Of a stretch of 64,000 nt of DNA, positions 45,057-56,939 are shown piece after piece. Below the pieces are notes generated by a model. That model did no database searches, was not told where the DNA came from, and saw only the letters and a program-made list of their open reading frames with translations. Source of the DNA: Zea mays (taxonomy: Eukaryota > Streptophyta > Magnoliopsida > Poales > Poaceae); assembly GCF_902167145.1 (NCBI RefSeq), contig NC_050101.1:113179789-113243788 (forward strand), in the 5' to 3' direction. Within the stretch, counting starts at the first letter, position 1, and every line of letters begins with the position of its first letter. A program made the translations under genes and the position numbers.

Positions 45057-48000
45057 ATTTGTTTTGCAGGTTTATGCATCCGGGGGTTCAAGTTGGATCA
45101 TCGATAGCGGGTGCACAAACCACATGACAGGGGAGAAGAAGATGTTCTCCTCCTACGAGAAAAACCAAGATCCCCAAAGAGCGATCACATTCGGGGATGG
45201 AAATCAAGGTTTGGTCAAAGGATTGGGTAAAATTGCTATATCACCTGACCATTCTATTTCCAATGTTTTTCTTGTAGATTCTTTAGATTACAATTTGCTT
45301 TCCGTTTCTCAATTGTGTAAAATGGGCTACAACTGTCTTTTTACAGATTTAGGTGTTACTGTCTTTAGAAGAAGTGATGATTTAGTAGCATTTAAGGGAG
45401 TGTTAGAGGGTCAGCTATACTTAGTAGATTTTGATAGAGCTGAACTCGACACTTGCTTAATTGCTAAGACTAACATGGGTTGGCTCTGGCATCGCCGACT
45501 AGCCCATGTTGGGATGAAGAATCTTCATAAGCTTCTAAAGGGAGAGCACATTTTGGGACTAACCAATGTTCATTTTGAGAAAGACATGGTTTGTAGTGCA
45601 TGTCAAGCAGGGAAGCAAGTTGGTGTTCATCATCCACACAAGAACACTATGACGACCGATAGGCCGCTTGAGCTACTCCATATGGATCTATTCGGCTCGA
45701 TCGCTTACATAAGCATCGGCGGGAGTAAGTATTGTCTTGTAATTGTGGATGATTATTCTCGCTTCACTTGGGTGTTCTTTTTGCAGGAAAAATCACAAAC
45801 CCAAGAGACCTTAAAGGGATTCTTGAGACGGACTCAAAATGAGTTCGGCTTGAGGATCAAAAAAATAAGAAGCGACAACGGGACAGAGTTCAAGAACTCA
45901 CAAATAGAAGGCTTCCTTGAGGAGGAGGGCATCAAGCATGAGTTCTCTTCTCCCTACACGCCACAACAAAATGGTGTAGTGGAGAGGAAGAATAGAACTC
46001 TATTGGACATGGCAAGAACCATGCTTGATGAGTACAAGACTTCGGATCGGTTTTGGGCCGAGGCGGTCAACATCGCATGCTACGCCATCAACCGGTTATA
46101 TCTACACTGAATCCTCAAGAAGACATCGTATGAACTCCTAACCGGTAAAAAGCCCAATGTTTCATATTTTAGAGTCTTTGGTAGCAAATGCTTTATTCTT
46201 GTTAAAAGAGGTAGAAAATCTAAATTTGATCCTAAGGCTGTAGAAGGCTTTTTACTAGGATATGATTCAAACACAAGGGCATATAGAGTCTTTAACAAGT
46301 CCACTAGACTAGTTGAAGTTTCTTGTGACATTGTGTTTGATGAGACTAACGGCTCTCAAGTAGAGCAAGTTGATCTTGATGAGCTAGATGATGAAGAGGC
46401 TCCATGCATCGCACTAAGGAACATGTCCATTGGGGATGTGTGTCCTAAAGAATCCGAAGAGCCTCCACAAGCACAAGATCAACCATCTTCCTCCATGCAA
46501 GCATCTCCACCAACCCAAGATGATGATCAAGATCAAGATGATGAAGATGAAGATCAAGAGGAGTCACCTCAAGAGAAGGGCAATGTTCAAGGGGGAGATG
46601 CTAATGATCAAGACAAGGAAGATGATGAGGGTCCAAAACCGCCACACCCAAGAGTCCACCAAGCAATCCAACGAGATCACCCCATGAACACCATCCTCGG
46701 CGACATTCATAAGGGGGTAACTACTCGATCTCGTGTTGCTCATTTTTGTGAACATTACTCTTTTGTTTTCTCTATTGAGCCACACAGGGTAGAGGAAGCA
46801 CTTCAAGATTCGGATTGGGTGATGGCAATGCAAGAGGAGCTCAACAACTTCACGAGGAATGAGGTATGGTATTTAGTTCCACGTCCTAACCAAAATGTTG
46901 TAGGAACCAAGTGGGTCTTCCGCAACAAACAAGATGAGCACGGTGTGGTGACAAGGAACAAAGCCCAACTTGTGGCCAAGGGATATTCATAAGTCGAAGG
47001 TTTGGATTTTGGTGAAACCTATGCACCCGTAGCTAGGCTTGAGTCAATTCGCATTTTACTTGCCTACGCTACTTATCATGGCTTCAAGCTTTATCAAATG
47101 GACGTGAAAAGTGCCTTCCTCAATGGACCAATCAAGGAGGAGGTCTATGTTGAGCAACCTCCCGGCTTTGAAGATAGTGAGTACCCTAACCATGTCTATA
47201 AACTCTCTAAGGCGCTTTATGGGCTCAAGCAAGCCCCAAGAGCATGGTATGAATGCCTAAGAGATTTTCTTATTGCAAATGGCTTCAAAGTCGGAAAAAG
47301 CCGATCCCACTCTCTTTACTAAAACACTTGCAATTGATTTGTTTGTGTGCCAAATTTATGTTGATGATATAATATTTGGGTCTACTAACGAATATACATG
47401 TGAAGAGTTTAGTAGGATCATGACTCAAAAAATCAAGATGTCTATGATGGGGGAGTTGAAGTATTTCTTAGGATTTCAAGTGAAGGAACTCCAAGAGGGC
47501 ACCTTCATTAGCCAAACAAAGTACATTCAAGACATACTCTCCAAGTTTGGGATGAAGGATGCCAAGCCCATCAAGACACCCATGGGAACCAATGGGCATC
47601 TCGACCTCGACACGGGAGGTAAATCCGTAGATCAAAAGGTATACCGGTCGATGATAGGTTCTTTACTCTATTTATGTGCATCTCGACTGGATATTATGCT
47701 TTCTGTATGCATGTGTGCAAGATTCCAAGCCGATCCTAAGGAAGTTCACCTTAGGGCCGTAAAACGAATCTTGAGATATTTAGTTTATACTCCTAAGTTT
47801 GGCCTTTGGTACCCCAGGGGATCCACATTTGATTTAATTGGTTATTCCGATGTTGATTGGGCAGGGTGTAAAATTAATAGAAAGAGCACATCAGGGACTT
47901 GCCAGTTCTTGGGAAGATCTCTGGTATCTTGGGCTTCAAAGAAGCAAAATTCTGTGGATCTTTCTACCGCCGAAGCTGAGTATATTGCCGCAGACCATTG

Positions 48001-48205
48001 TTGCACGCAATTGCTTTGGATGAGGCAAACCCTCAGGGACTATGGTTACAAATTAACCAAAGTTCCTCTTCTATGTGATAATGAGAGTGCAATCCGCATG
48101 GCGGATAATCCCGTTGAGCATAGCCGCACTAAACACATAGTCATTCGGTATCATTTTTTAAGGGATCACCAACAAAAGGGGGATATCGAGATTGCATATG
48201 TTAAC
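45057..48205 (+). pseudogene. pol: pol of Sirevirus #3, main part
   Basis: Protease (DSGCTNHM near 45100), integrase (HHCC finger, HMDLFGS, SDNGTEF with catalytic Asp kept), reverse transcriptase (YVDD near 47360) and RNase H up to 48205. It is broken by TGA 46108-46110 (an Arg codon in #2), TAA 46990-46992 (Gln in #2) and a one-base insertion in an A run near 47296. It is then cut by the solo LTR at 48206. Confidence 0.9.
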
Positions 48206-51200
48206 TGTAGCATCCCAAAAATTCAAATCCTGAAATTTTCTCAAACTCCCTCTAAATTCAAAATGAATTTCAAATTTCATTTCAAAATGTTTGTTTGCAA
48301 GTTGATATCAACAAATAAATTATAGTGGTCTATATTCTCTCCAAAATCCTCCTCAAAATATTCTACAAATATTTCCCAGTGATCACCCTCAAATTCTTTT
48401 CAGAAATGCTGCCCAGATATTTCCCCAGTGACCCCCCTCAAATTCTTTCCAGAAATATTGCCCAAATATTCCACCAATATATCTCCAAGTTTTTTCTTCC
48501 TAAGAAATACCTTCATAATCATTTTTCAAGTCCCAACAAATATTTTCTTCATAACTTTCCTCATGCTCATACGTATACGTATGCCTCCAGTGTCATACGG
48601 TGAGCTCTACAAGCTAATCTCACTTATACAAGACAAATACATGCTAATCTCCCACTAATCCTCTCATCCTCCCACTAATCCTCTCATCCCTCCCCCTAAT
48701 CCCCCCACCATGGCTATAAATAGAGGGGCAAGGGCCTCCTCTCATCCCACCCCAAGCCATTTCATGGCAACTCTCTCCCCCCACACACACCCACTCCATG
48801 TTCCACACAAGCACACACTAGCACAAGGATCGTTCGATCGTTCTTCGATCGTTCGTCCCCTGTTCTTAGTTTGTTCGTTCGTTCGTCCGACCGTTCGATC
48901 GTTCGTCTGATCATTCATGGTTCGTTCGTCCGTTCGTTCGATCATTCGATCGTTCGTCCGTTCGTTCGTCCAAATAATCTTTTTCCTACCGTTATGCTGC
49001 CGAAATTCCGATCGTTCGTTCGTTCGATCATTCGATCGTTCATTGTTCGTTCATAGTTCCTATTCATCGTTCATCGTTCGTTCATAGTCCCTATTCATCG
49101 TTCTTCCAGATAATCTTTGTCCTGCCGTTATGCTGCCGAAATTCCGATCGTTCATTCGTCCGATCATTCGATCGTTCGTCCGTTCGTTCATCCAAATAAT
49201 ATTTGTCCTGCCGTTATGCTGCCGAAATTCCGATCGTTCGTTCGTTCGATCATTCGATCGTTCATCGTTCGTTCATAGTTCCTATTCATCGTTCATCGTT
49301 CGTTCATGGTCCCTATTCATCGTTCTTCCAGATAATCTTTGTCCTGCCGTTATGCTGCCGGAATTCCGATCGTTTGTTCGTCCGATCATTCGATCGTTCG
49401 TCCGTTCGTTCATAGTTCCTATTCATCGTTCATCGTTCGTTCATAGTTCCTATTCATCGCTCATCGTTCGTTCATACGACTATTCACCATCACTATTCAC
49501 TGTCACTATTCATCATTACTATTCACCATCGTTACTATTCAGGGTTACTATTCATCGTTGTTACTATTCATCATCGTTACTGCTTATCGATGATATCTAG
49601 TAACTTTTTCGTCGTCACTATTCATCGTTACTATTCATTGATTAGCCGATCACCCCAAATTTCAACTACTCATACATCATGCTGTCCAGTCCACCTAAGA
49701 CCAGCCAGACCCATATTCCAGTCATACGAACTCCGGTGACTGTGATTTTCCTTCCAGTAGGGAACTTCCCATCTGGTCACCCATCCCAGGTTTCTCCAAG
49801 TTGAGCACGCTTAACTTTGAGATTCCTTTGAACCAGGCTTCCAAACACAGATTCCAATAATTTTTGTTTCTAAATTCTTATCAAACTATTCCCTATCCAA
49901 CCATGTCATCCCTTAAGCCTGGTCCATATTCCAGAAAAACTCCCAAAATACTCTTGTCCTATATTCTGCCTATAACTCTCATGTTCATACTAAGTCAGAC
50001 GATTCATTCGTCACTATTCTCACCAACAGTGAACTTCACTGTGCTACACCACATACACTTAGCTATAAATACACCCAGCTACCCTCTCCCTCTCCACACA
50101 CACTCAACACCCTCAACCAAGGCAAACACCCCACCCACTCAGTTACTCCGCTCTACCGGCTACACGCATAATGTCGCTTCGCCTCCAGTCCACCCTCCTG
50201 GTAAGCACCTCCGCTCCACCACCAGTAATATCACAACACCACATGACACAGATTCTACTCAAGACTCTACCCATACATATAACACTATTCTGACCACTAT
50301 ACTAAATATTTGTTGGTATACTTGCTTGTTTGTATGTTTGCTTATTCATGTTGCATAGTTATCGGAGCGTTTGTGCCGTCTCGTGGAGGCCAGATCTGCA
50401 AGTCTACGCCAGGCGGTGGAGCCAGAAGCCAGTTCCGTGAGCTCCCCTTCCCCCTTCGCCGAATAAGCACGACAAGCTCACTGGATCCCTTTGATGCATA
50501 AATTACCTATGATTTTTCAACCACAACCCTCAGCCTGTTATTTTATGCATGATATGATTTTGAGACAAGTTATTATGGCCACCCAGCCGCTTGCTGCAAT
50601 CAATCCCTGATATATATGTTCTAAATGATTTGAGAACAGGTGTGTGTTTTCAAAAGAAAATGCTTTTCAAAATGTGTGTGATGAAGGGTTTTCACCCTTA
50701 TCACCTTGTGAGTGGGATAATCAGGGACTCCCTGGTTTAGGGGAGGGCCTAAGGTGTTGGCTCAGCTGGTTTAGGCGTGAGCAGAAGGATTGTCCCCTCA
50801 TATAAGGACCGGTTTGTCATCTTCACTACCTGTACTCTTTAATAGTACAACCACTCGAGACTGTGTGGGCAGTCACTAAATCTAAACTCGTACGGTCCAA
50901 CCCCAGGGTTATGAAGGCTGGGGAGCACCGGGAGGATAAGGAGGGGGAAAGTTTTGTCCGGTTTGGACATGGTGGTGGCCTGACTCCTTCCGGATAACCG
51001 TTAAGGTTAGGACGTGCGGGGAAAGAAAGAGAGTCAGATTCGGGTCTCATTGGCCATGGGATCGCAGAGCCGGACTAGTGGGTAAAGTGTACACCTCTGC
51101 GCAGAGTTTGAAAACCTATTCGAATAGTCTGTGTCCACAGGAATGGACGAGTCTGGTATGGTATGGCAATTAATGTTTTGTTTTCCAAAAAAAGAGATGC

Positions 51201-51829
51201 TTTTGGAAAAGTGGTTTTTAAAAAGGTTCGGCGGTTGCGCCGTGAGCTATGGTGGACGGGAAGTCCAGTAGCTGTTTTTGAAAATGAAAACCAGTGGGAA
51301 CTGCTGAGATACCTGGATGGTTTAGTCCAGGGGATTTTGTTATAATACTGGAAAACTTCCTGCTCCTTTTGGAGAGGATGCGCTTTGCAAAAATACAAAA
51401 TGTTTTTCAAAACAACTCTGCATAAAATATTGTTGTTTCTGCAAAATATCCTGAGCTCCACATATTCCATGCATTATATCTGATTTCCCTATTCCGCGGG
51501 TGAAGGTGGGCTGCTGAGTACGTTTGTACTCACCCTTGCTTATTTGTTGTTTTTCAGAAAAAGGAGATCGGGTAAGAGTTACGACTGTTCCCAACCTTGC
51601 CTGTGGCTGTTGGACCGCTGATTTGCTTCGCTGCGTATATTGGGCTGCTTCAGCCCCACTCTGATGATATGTCCCGAGTTGTGGACCAACTTTTAAAGTT
51701 GATCGCCACCTTTATAGGTTTGTCTCGTTTAAGCAGATCTGGAATCATCTGATGTATAAATGTGTTTACTAGCCTCCTGGGACTAGTAATTGTATCACAT
51801 TTGAGTCCCAGAGGATTGGGGACGCTTCA
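48206..51829 (+). mobile_element. Solo LTR, 3.6 kb
   Basis: TG...CA element (TGTAGCATCC at the left, GACGCTTCA at the right) with the 5-bp duplication TTAAC (48201-48205 and 51830-51834). No primer site, polypurine tract or pol between the ends, so it is a single LTR left by recombination. Two TATA boxes (48715-48722 and 50064-50071). TTCG-rich tandem repeats occupy 48830-49480, then CACTATTCA-type microsatellite to 49640. Orientation is inferred from the TATA boxes. Probably gypsy; family not identified. Confidence 0.85.
48830..49640 (+). repeat. Tandem repeats inside the solo LTR
   Basis: Runs of GATCGTTCGTTCG and related words. The block starting (C)A(A/G)ATAAT.TTTG.CCTGCCG recurs at about 48971, 49107, 49193 and 49329. 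Spacings of 136, 86 and 136 bases imply a 222-bp higher-order unit present twice. The end grades into CACTATTCA repeats. Confidence 0.85.
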
Positions 51830-51834
51830 TTAAC

Positions 51835-51939
51835 ACCAAAAACCAATTAGTTGATATCTTTACCAAGCCATTAGATGAGCAAACATTTACCAAACTTAGG
51901 CATGAGCTAAATATTCTTGATTCTAGGAATTTTGATTGA
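51835..51939 (+). pseudogene. pol: pol of Sirevirus #3, RNase H end
   Basis: Last 35 codons of Pol ([25 protein letters not shown]) after the solo LTR, ending at TGA 51937-51939. Confidence 0.88.
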
Positions 51940-52717
51940 CATCTTTGCACACATAGCTCATTTATATACCTTTGATCATATCTCTTTCTTTGATATGACT
52001 AATGTGGTTTTTCAAGTGTATTTCAAAGCTAAGTCATAGATTGAAAGGAAAATGGAGTCTTCGGCGAAGACAAGGCTTCCACTCCACTCCATCGAATTAT
52101 TCATCCTTCGTCGTCACTCCACTCTCCAACTTTGGTATAATCTTCACTCATAAGCTATTTACCATAGGGGGAGAAAGTAGTTAGAAGGGCTCTAATGACT
52201 CCGTTTTTGGCGATTCATGCCAAAGGGGAGAGAGTATTAGCCCAAAGCAAAAGGACCGCACCACCACCAATTTCAAAATTTTAGTCTCTCAATTGGTTTT
52301 TAAAGTAATGTTTTCAAATTGGTATACCCTATTCAAAATTAATATCAAAACCCTCTTGAACACTAAGAGGAGGATTTCATTAAGGGGAGTTTTGTTTAGT
52401 CAAAGGAAAAGCATTTGAAACAGGGGGAGAAAATTTCAAATCTTGAAAATGCTTCTCAAAGTCCTATTCATTTACCTTTGACTACTTTGCAGAAGACTTT
52501 GAAAAGAATTTCCAAAACATTTGCAAAACAAAACATGTGGTGCAGGCGTGGTCCAAAATTTCAAATTAGAAGAAAGCCATCCATGCATATCTAGTACAAA
52601 TAATTATTGGTTTAATTCCAAGCAACCTTTGCACTTACATTATGCAAACTAGTTCAATTCTGTACTTTTATATTTGCTTTGGTTTATGTTGGCATCAATC
52701 ACCAAAAAGGGGGAGCT
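51940..52717 (+). other. pol-to-LTR spacer of Sirevirus #3 with polypurine tract
   Basis: Same purine-run spacer as in #1 and #2, without a gene. Final tract AAAAAGGGGGAG at 52704-52715. Confidence 0.8.
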
Positions 52718-53922
52718 TGAAAGGGAAATAGGCTTACACATTTTCCTAATTGATTTTGGTGGTTGAATTGCCCAACACAAATAATTGGACTAACTAGTTT
52801 GCTCTAGACTATAAGTTTTACAGGTGCCAAAGGTTAACAATAAACCAATAAAAAGACCAAGAAAGGGTTCAAACAAAGAGAGCAAAAGACAACCGAAGTG
52901 TGCCCTGGTTTGGCGCACCGGACTGTCCGGTGCACCACCGGACAGTGTCCGGTGCACCAGGGAACTCAACTCCGAACTGCTCACCTTCGGGAATTCTGGG
53001 AGCCGCTCTGCTATAATTCACCGGACTGTCCGGTGTAGCACCGGACTGTCCGGTGTGCCAGCGGAGTAACGGCTACTACAGCGCCAACGGTCGCCTGCAA
53101 CAGCAGTTAATGCACTACAATGCAGGCAGAAGTCAGAGCAGAGCCAGAAGGCGCACCGGACAGTCTACAGGACCTGTTCGGTGCACCACCGGACTGTCCG
53201 GTGGCCCAGAAGACAGAAGCTCCAACGGTCGAACCCTAACGGTCGGGTGATGTGGCTGGCGCACCGGACAGTGTCCGGTGGCGCACCGGACTGTCCGGTG
53301 CGCCATGCGACAGCAGCCTCCACCAAACGGCTAGTTTGGTGGTTGGGGCTATAAATACCCCCAACCACCCACCATTCATTGCATCCAAGTTTTCAGCCTT
53401 CAAACACCTTACAAGAGCTATAGCATTCAATACAAGACACAACCAAAGAGATCAAATCCTCTCCCAAGTCCAAAGATCATTCCAATCAAATAGTGACTCG
53501 TGAGAGAGTGACTTGTGTTCATTTGAGCTCTTGCGCTTGGATTGCTTTTCTTCTTCCTTCTTTCTTGTGTTCAACTCAATTGTAACCAAGACAAGAGACA
53601 CCAATTGTGTGGTGGTCCTTGTAGGGACTTAGTGTCCCGTTTGATTGAGAAGAGAAGCTCACTCGGTCTAAGTGACCGTTTGAGAGAGGGAAAGGGTTGA
53701 AAGAGACCCGGTCTTTGTGACCACCTCAACAGGGAGTAGGTTTGCAAGAACTGAACCTCGGTAAAACAAATCACCGTGTCATCCGCCTTATTTGCTTGTG
53801 ATTTGTTTTCGCCCTCTCTTTCGGACTCGTTTATATTTCTAACGCTAACTCCGGCTTGTAGTTGTGCTTAAAGTTTGTAAATTTCAGATTCGCCCTATTC
53901 ACCCCCCTCTAGGCGACTTTCA
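52718..53922 (+). repeat. 3' LTR of Sirevirus #3 (1205 bp)
   Basis: Starts TGAAAGGGAAATAGGC and ends GACTTTCA. Palindrome array at 52915-53060 and 53150-53310; TATA box 53350-53357. Confidence 0.94.
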
Positions 53923-54097
53923 ACGAGCCAGCTCGTGAGCTGCACCGAGCTGAGCTGGCTCGCTCTTTTCACGAGCCACAAAAACAGGCTTGGCTCTGGC
54001 TCGTTCTGAGCGTCGAGCCGGTCTGAGCCGAGCCGAGCTGCTGCGAGCCCGAGCCAGCTTGTCGAGCTCGAGCTTTTTTTCCAGCCCTACCTAGAAT

Positions 54098-54235
54098 GGT
54101 CCGCTAGAAAAACGATCAATACTTCAGGCTAGCCCAATCGCCATGCCCTTTCATGGTTTCAACTTCTAAAATGAGTGAAGCCCCCTCCTTGCATAGCTAG
54201 AGGCAATACCATGGCCACATAGTTACAGTGCTAGC
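54098..54235 (+). other. Gypsy remnant resuming after the hAT element
   Basis: Continues the sequence interrupted at 26262, after the CCTAGAAT duplication. Short and non-coding; it ends where an LTR fragment begins. Confidence 0.55.
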
Positions 54236-54356
54236 TGAGAGCACCTAGAGGGAGGTGAATAGGTGATCCTGCAAAAATGACTTACAACAATATAAACTTG
54301 GTCTAAAAGTTCGAGTTAGTGCAAATTAAACCAAGTTTGTGAGAAGAAAAAGAGAG
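54236..54356 (-). repeat. Copia (Sirevirus-like) LTR end fragment, minus strand
   Basis: TGAGAGCACCTAGAGGGAGG followed by TGAATAGGTGATCCTG closely resembles the left border of the minus-strand LTR at 61196. Only about 120 bases remain. Confidence 0.65.
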
Positions 54357-54962
54357 TGTAACCCTTAAAAACAGGGTTTAGAGCATTGGGTAGCTCTTTG
54401 AGAAATACTACTAGAGTTTAATTTAAGTTTATATTTGATTTGTGAGACATGGTATTTATTAAATAAATATGAAATAAAAAGTTTGAGTTTATGCATCATG
54501 CCAGAGATTCTTGTTTGTGCATATTTTAATTTAAAATCCTGATTGAGAATTGAAATTGGAAACCAAAATAGGAACAAGAAAACAAAAAAGAGAATAAAAA
54601 AGAAAAGAAAAGGCAGCAAACCTCGCTATGGGCCCAAACTTCCCCTCTCGGCCTAGCTTTCCTTACCGCGTGGCCCAACCGGGGGAACATCGCTGACACC
54701 TGGGACCGCCTCGTCAGCCACATCGCCCGCTCCTTTCTCCCCTTTCTCCTCGCTGGCAGCCTAGGCCTGCTCGACCAGCTCCACCCCATACGCACACCGG
54801 TTTCATTCACTAGCACGTAGGTCTCCTCGAGCCAGTGACCATTAACATTGCACGCTCCCACTAATGTGTGGGGCTGTGGGTACTGCTGCTCTTCCCACCT
54901 CGACATAGCTAGACAAAAGATATATAAAACTATTTTTGATGATAGCTTCGATCTTGCTGAAC
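54357..54962 (+). repeat. Gypsy LTR fragment, Tekay-like
   Basis: Begins TGTAACCCTTAAAAAC and follows the same plan as the Tekay LTR start: AT-rich lead, an A-rich run with GAAAAGAAAAGG, then a GC-rich block containing CTATGGGCCC and GTGGCCCAACC. Truncated; the right border is unclear. Confidence 0.5.
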
Positions 54963-54967
54963 TAGCT

Positions 54968-55440
54968 GTTGGAACTCGCTCTCTGCTGCAAGTAGGCCAA
55001 CAAGGGTGAACAGTGGTGACAACAGGGTTACGTGCACGGGGGCAATAGCTCTGTTAATCTAGCCTCTCACGGGCACTGTGCGGGGGTATTTATAGGTATC
55101 TGAGTGCCCAGCGTCTTGTGTTAAGGACGCATGTGCCCTCAGACGCCTAGTTTATCCCCGGAATATTCCCATAAAGCAGGGTTACAAGCTGTAATTACAA
55201 GTATGCCTTTACAAGTTAGGCCCGTAATACAGAGGCGGCCACGCGGGGCCCGTTACGATGGCCGGATCACACGTGGGCCTTGGGGCTGAACGAGGCCGCG
55301 CCGTGGGAGGACGTCGCCGCAGGCCTTCGTCAAAGTGCCGAGTCCTGCGAAGGGTGTCCCTGCCCGCTTTGTCTCCGTTGGATCAGCGGCTCCAGCGAAG
55401 GCCTCGAGCGAAGGGTGGCGTCTTTGCCTTCGCCCCAACA
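54968..55440 (-). mobile_element. Solo LTR, 473 bp, minus strand
   Basis: Ends are TGTTGGAACT and CGCCCCAACA, with 5-bp duplication CTAGC at 54963-54967 and 55441-55445. On the minus strand a TATA box (CCTATAAATACCCCC, rc of about 55088-55102) gives the orientation. CGAAGG words recur. Gypsy-like; no internal region. Confidence 0.85.
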
Positions 55441-55445
55441 CTAGC

Positions 55446-55985
55446 CCCTCAAGCCCTAGTATATGTGTTTTGTTTTCGGAACCATGCTTAGGCTGTGCGC
55501 GTTTCTAAGGCCTCCCTTCTGTGGCGGACCCATAGGGTGGCAAAAGTGGGCCATACCACCCCCTCCCAAATTTTGGAAATACTTATATGTATCATATGGT
55601 TATAGAAAATATAAAGACTAAAACTTAAATTCTATATGATAGTAGTTATTTATGGTGTTGGTTGATTTTATCATGTGCTTTTTTGCCCTCCTCCTCCCCA
55701 ATTCTTGTCCTGCGTCCGCAGCTGATTGGAAATTTGGGATGACCAACAGGAACTTGATCAGGGGACGAAAGAAAGGTGGTAGCCAGTTACTAAGTTTGGG
55801 ATTGCTCGAAGCATTTGAGGTCGAAGATTGCTGTAGCTTAGGGTCATGAAATAATCCCTATCAGCGCCAGAGGGTCTCCATAAACGACCATAGACTGAGC
55901 GTCGAGGCCTAGTCCGGTGTCCGTGCCGCTCCCCGCCGCCGACGCCGCCGCCTTCTCCAGCACGCACAATCAGGTCCATCCGGCG
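55446..55985. other. Unassigned stretch before the second hAT element
   Basis: TGTGGCGGACCCATAGGGTGG near 55514 resembles a hAT or MULE terminus, but no partner end with matching duplication was found. The rest is AT-rich, then a GC-rich patch. No gene recognised. Confidence 0.4.
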
Positions 55986-55993
55986 CCAGCCAC

Positions 55994-56931
55994 CAGTGGC
56001 GGATCCAAGATCGATCCAAGAGGGGGCTATAAACATGGAACTACTACCAAACAAATAATCAAATCAAAACTTCAAATCAAAGCAATTAAGCAATTATCAT
56101 TAGCCTCTTTAATAGCTTTTGGTTATTCTTTTGACTCAATTAAGCGCGTACTCGGTCTCGTCCGTGGGTTGCGGGTTCTTGCCTGCACCAATGCGGGAGG
56201 AGACGCCGTCAATCGATCGTGCTCGGGTGGTGGTGGCCTGGTGGGTGAACAAAGAAGCCAACACGACACAACGTCGCGCGCAAGGAGGAGCTCGTCCTTC
56301 ATACCTCGGATGGGCGTGCGGCACCTGCTGCAGTAGAAGATGGTCGCGCTGAGGTCCTGGTAGATCATGGCGCGGCAGTACGGGCACCGCCCGAACCGAG
56401 ACTTCCCCTCCAACTCGGTCTGCATGACGGTGCGGCCGGGGCCGGCCGGCGTGCGGCGTACCTGCAAGAAGAACGCAGGGATTCGTGAGCGATAGAACCG
56501 CGTCGCGTCACGACGCCGTCGAGAAGAACCGATCGAGAGGCATACCGCGTACCTAGACCCGTCGAGCTCTTAAGAATTCTCTCGATTTCTTCTCCACCTG
56601 TTCACCAACTGTATCTCAAGAAAGAACGGGAATTCGCTGCTCTGCCCATAGCCCCAGAACCATTCCAAGAAACCCTCCTGAGACCGTGACGCCGGAGCAG
56701 CAGAAGGATGGAAGAACACGGAGGAGAATCGTCGTCTCTTGAAACCGCTATGGAGCTGGAAGAGGAGGTGCGGCCGCGCGGTAACAGAACGCAGGCAGGA
56801 CGGCAGGAGCCAAGTAGCGGCTGGAGCTAGGGTTGGAGCTGGGCGCGACGATGAGCCTCTACTTCTCTAGCGGGCCGCGACTGCCGACCGGGGCTACAGT
56901 CCAGATAGCCCCAGGTGGAGATCCGCCCCTG
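55994..56931. mobile_element. hAT element carrying a captured gene (Pack-type)
   Basis: Inverted ends CAGTGGCGGATC (55994) and GATCCGCCCCTG (ending 56931), with the 8-bp duplication CCAGCCAC at 55986-55993 and 56932-56939. At 938 bp it has no transposase. Most of the interior is host-gene sequence with intron boundaries, on the minus strand. Confidence 0.85.
56136..56461 (-). pseudogene. Captured zinc-ribbon gene fragment with intron
   Basis: Two exons on the minus strand, 56461-56305 and 56182-56136, join in frame across a GT-AG intron (56304-56183). A good acceptor (TTCTTCTTGCAG) also precedes the first exon, so an upstream intron is present too. The first exon encodes GRCPYCRAMIYQDLSA and FYCSRCRTPIR, a pair of C-x2-C knuckles as in a zinc ribbon. 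The second gives KNPQPTDETEYALN and a stop. It resembles plant EDR4-like zinc-ribbon proteins, but I am not sure of the family. Only part of the gene is present. The sequence to 56860 on the same strand looks like its 5' untranslated region. Confidence 0.65.
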
Positions 56932-56939
56932 CCAGCCAC

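Larger units (their letters stand above)
26616..53922 (+). mobile_element. Sirevirus #3 (Ty1/copia), carrying three further insertions
   Basis: Flanked by ACGAG (26611-26615 and 53923-53927) inside the hAT element. Its own parts: 5' LTR 26616-27773 and 31837-31858; gag 31908-34062 and 44582-45056; pol 45057-48205 and 51835-51939; spacer 51940-52717; 3' LTR 52718-53922. It is interrupted by a CACTA element, a Tekay gypsy element and a solo LTR. Point stops and frameshifts have also inactivated gag and pol. Confidence 0.95.
26271..54089. mobile_element. Non-autonomous hAT element, split by Sirevirus #3
   Basis: Terminal inverted repeats TAGGGGTGGAAA (26271) and TTTCCAGCCCTA (ending 54089), with the 8-bp duplication CCTAGAAT at 26263-26270 and 54090-54097; eight bases is the hAT signature. 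Without the Sirevirus #3 insertion it is about 507 bp (26271-26615 plus 53928-54089), with no coding capacity. Both ends are packed with interleaved GAGCC/GGCTC words that can fold into long stems. Confidence 0.88.

Noticed and set aside
48830..49480. CRISPR-like regular repeats
   Set aside because: Repeats are short, degenerate and contiguous without unique spacers, in a plant LTR.
55514..55723. Possible further hAT/MULE element (GTGGCGGACCC to GTCCGCAG)
   Set aside because: End similarity is weak, and no 8- or 9-bp duplication flanks it.
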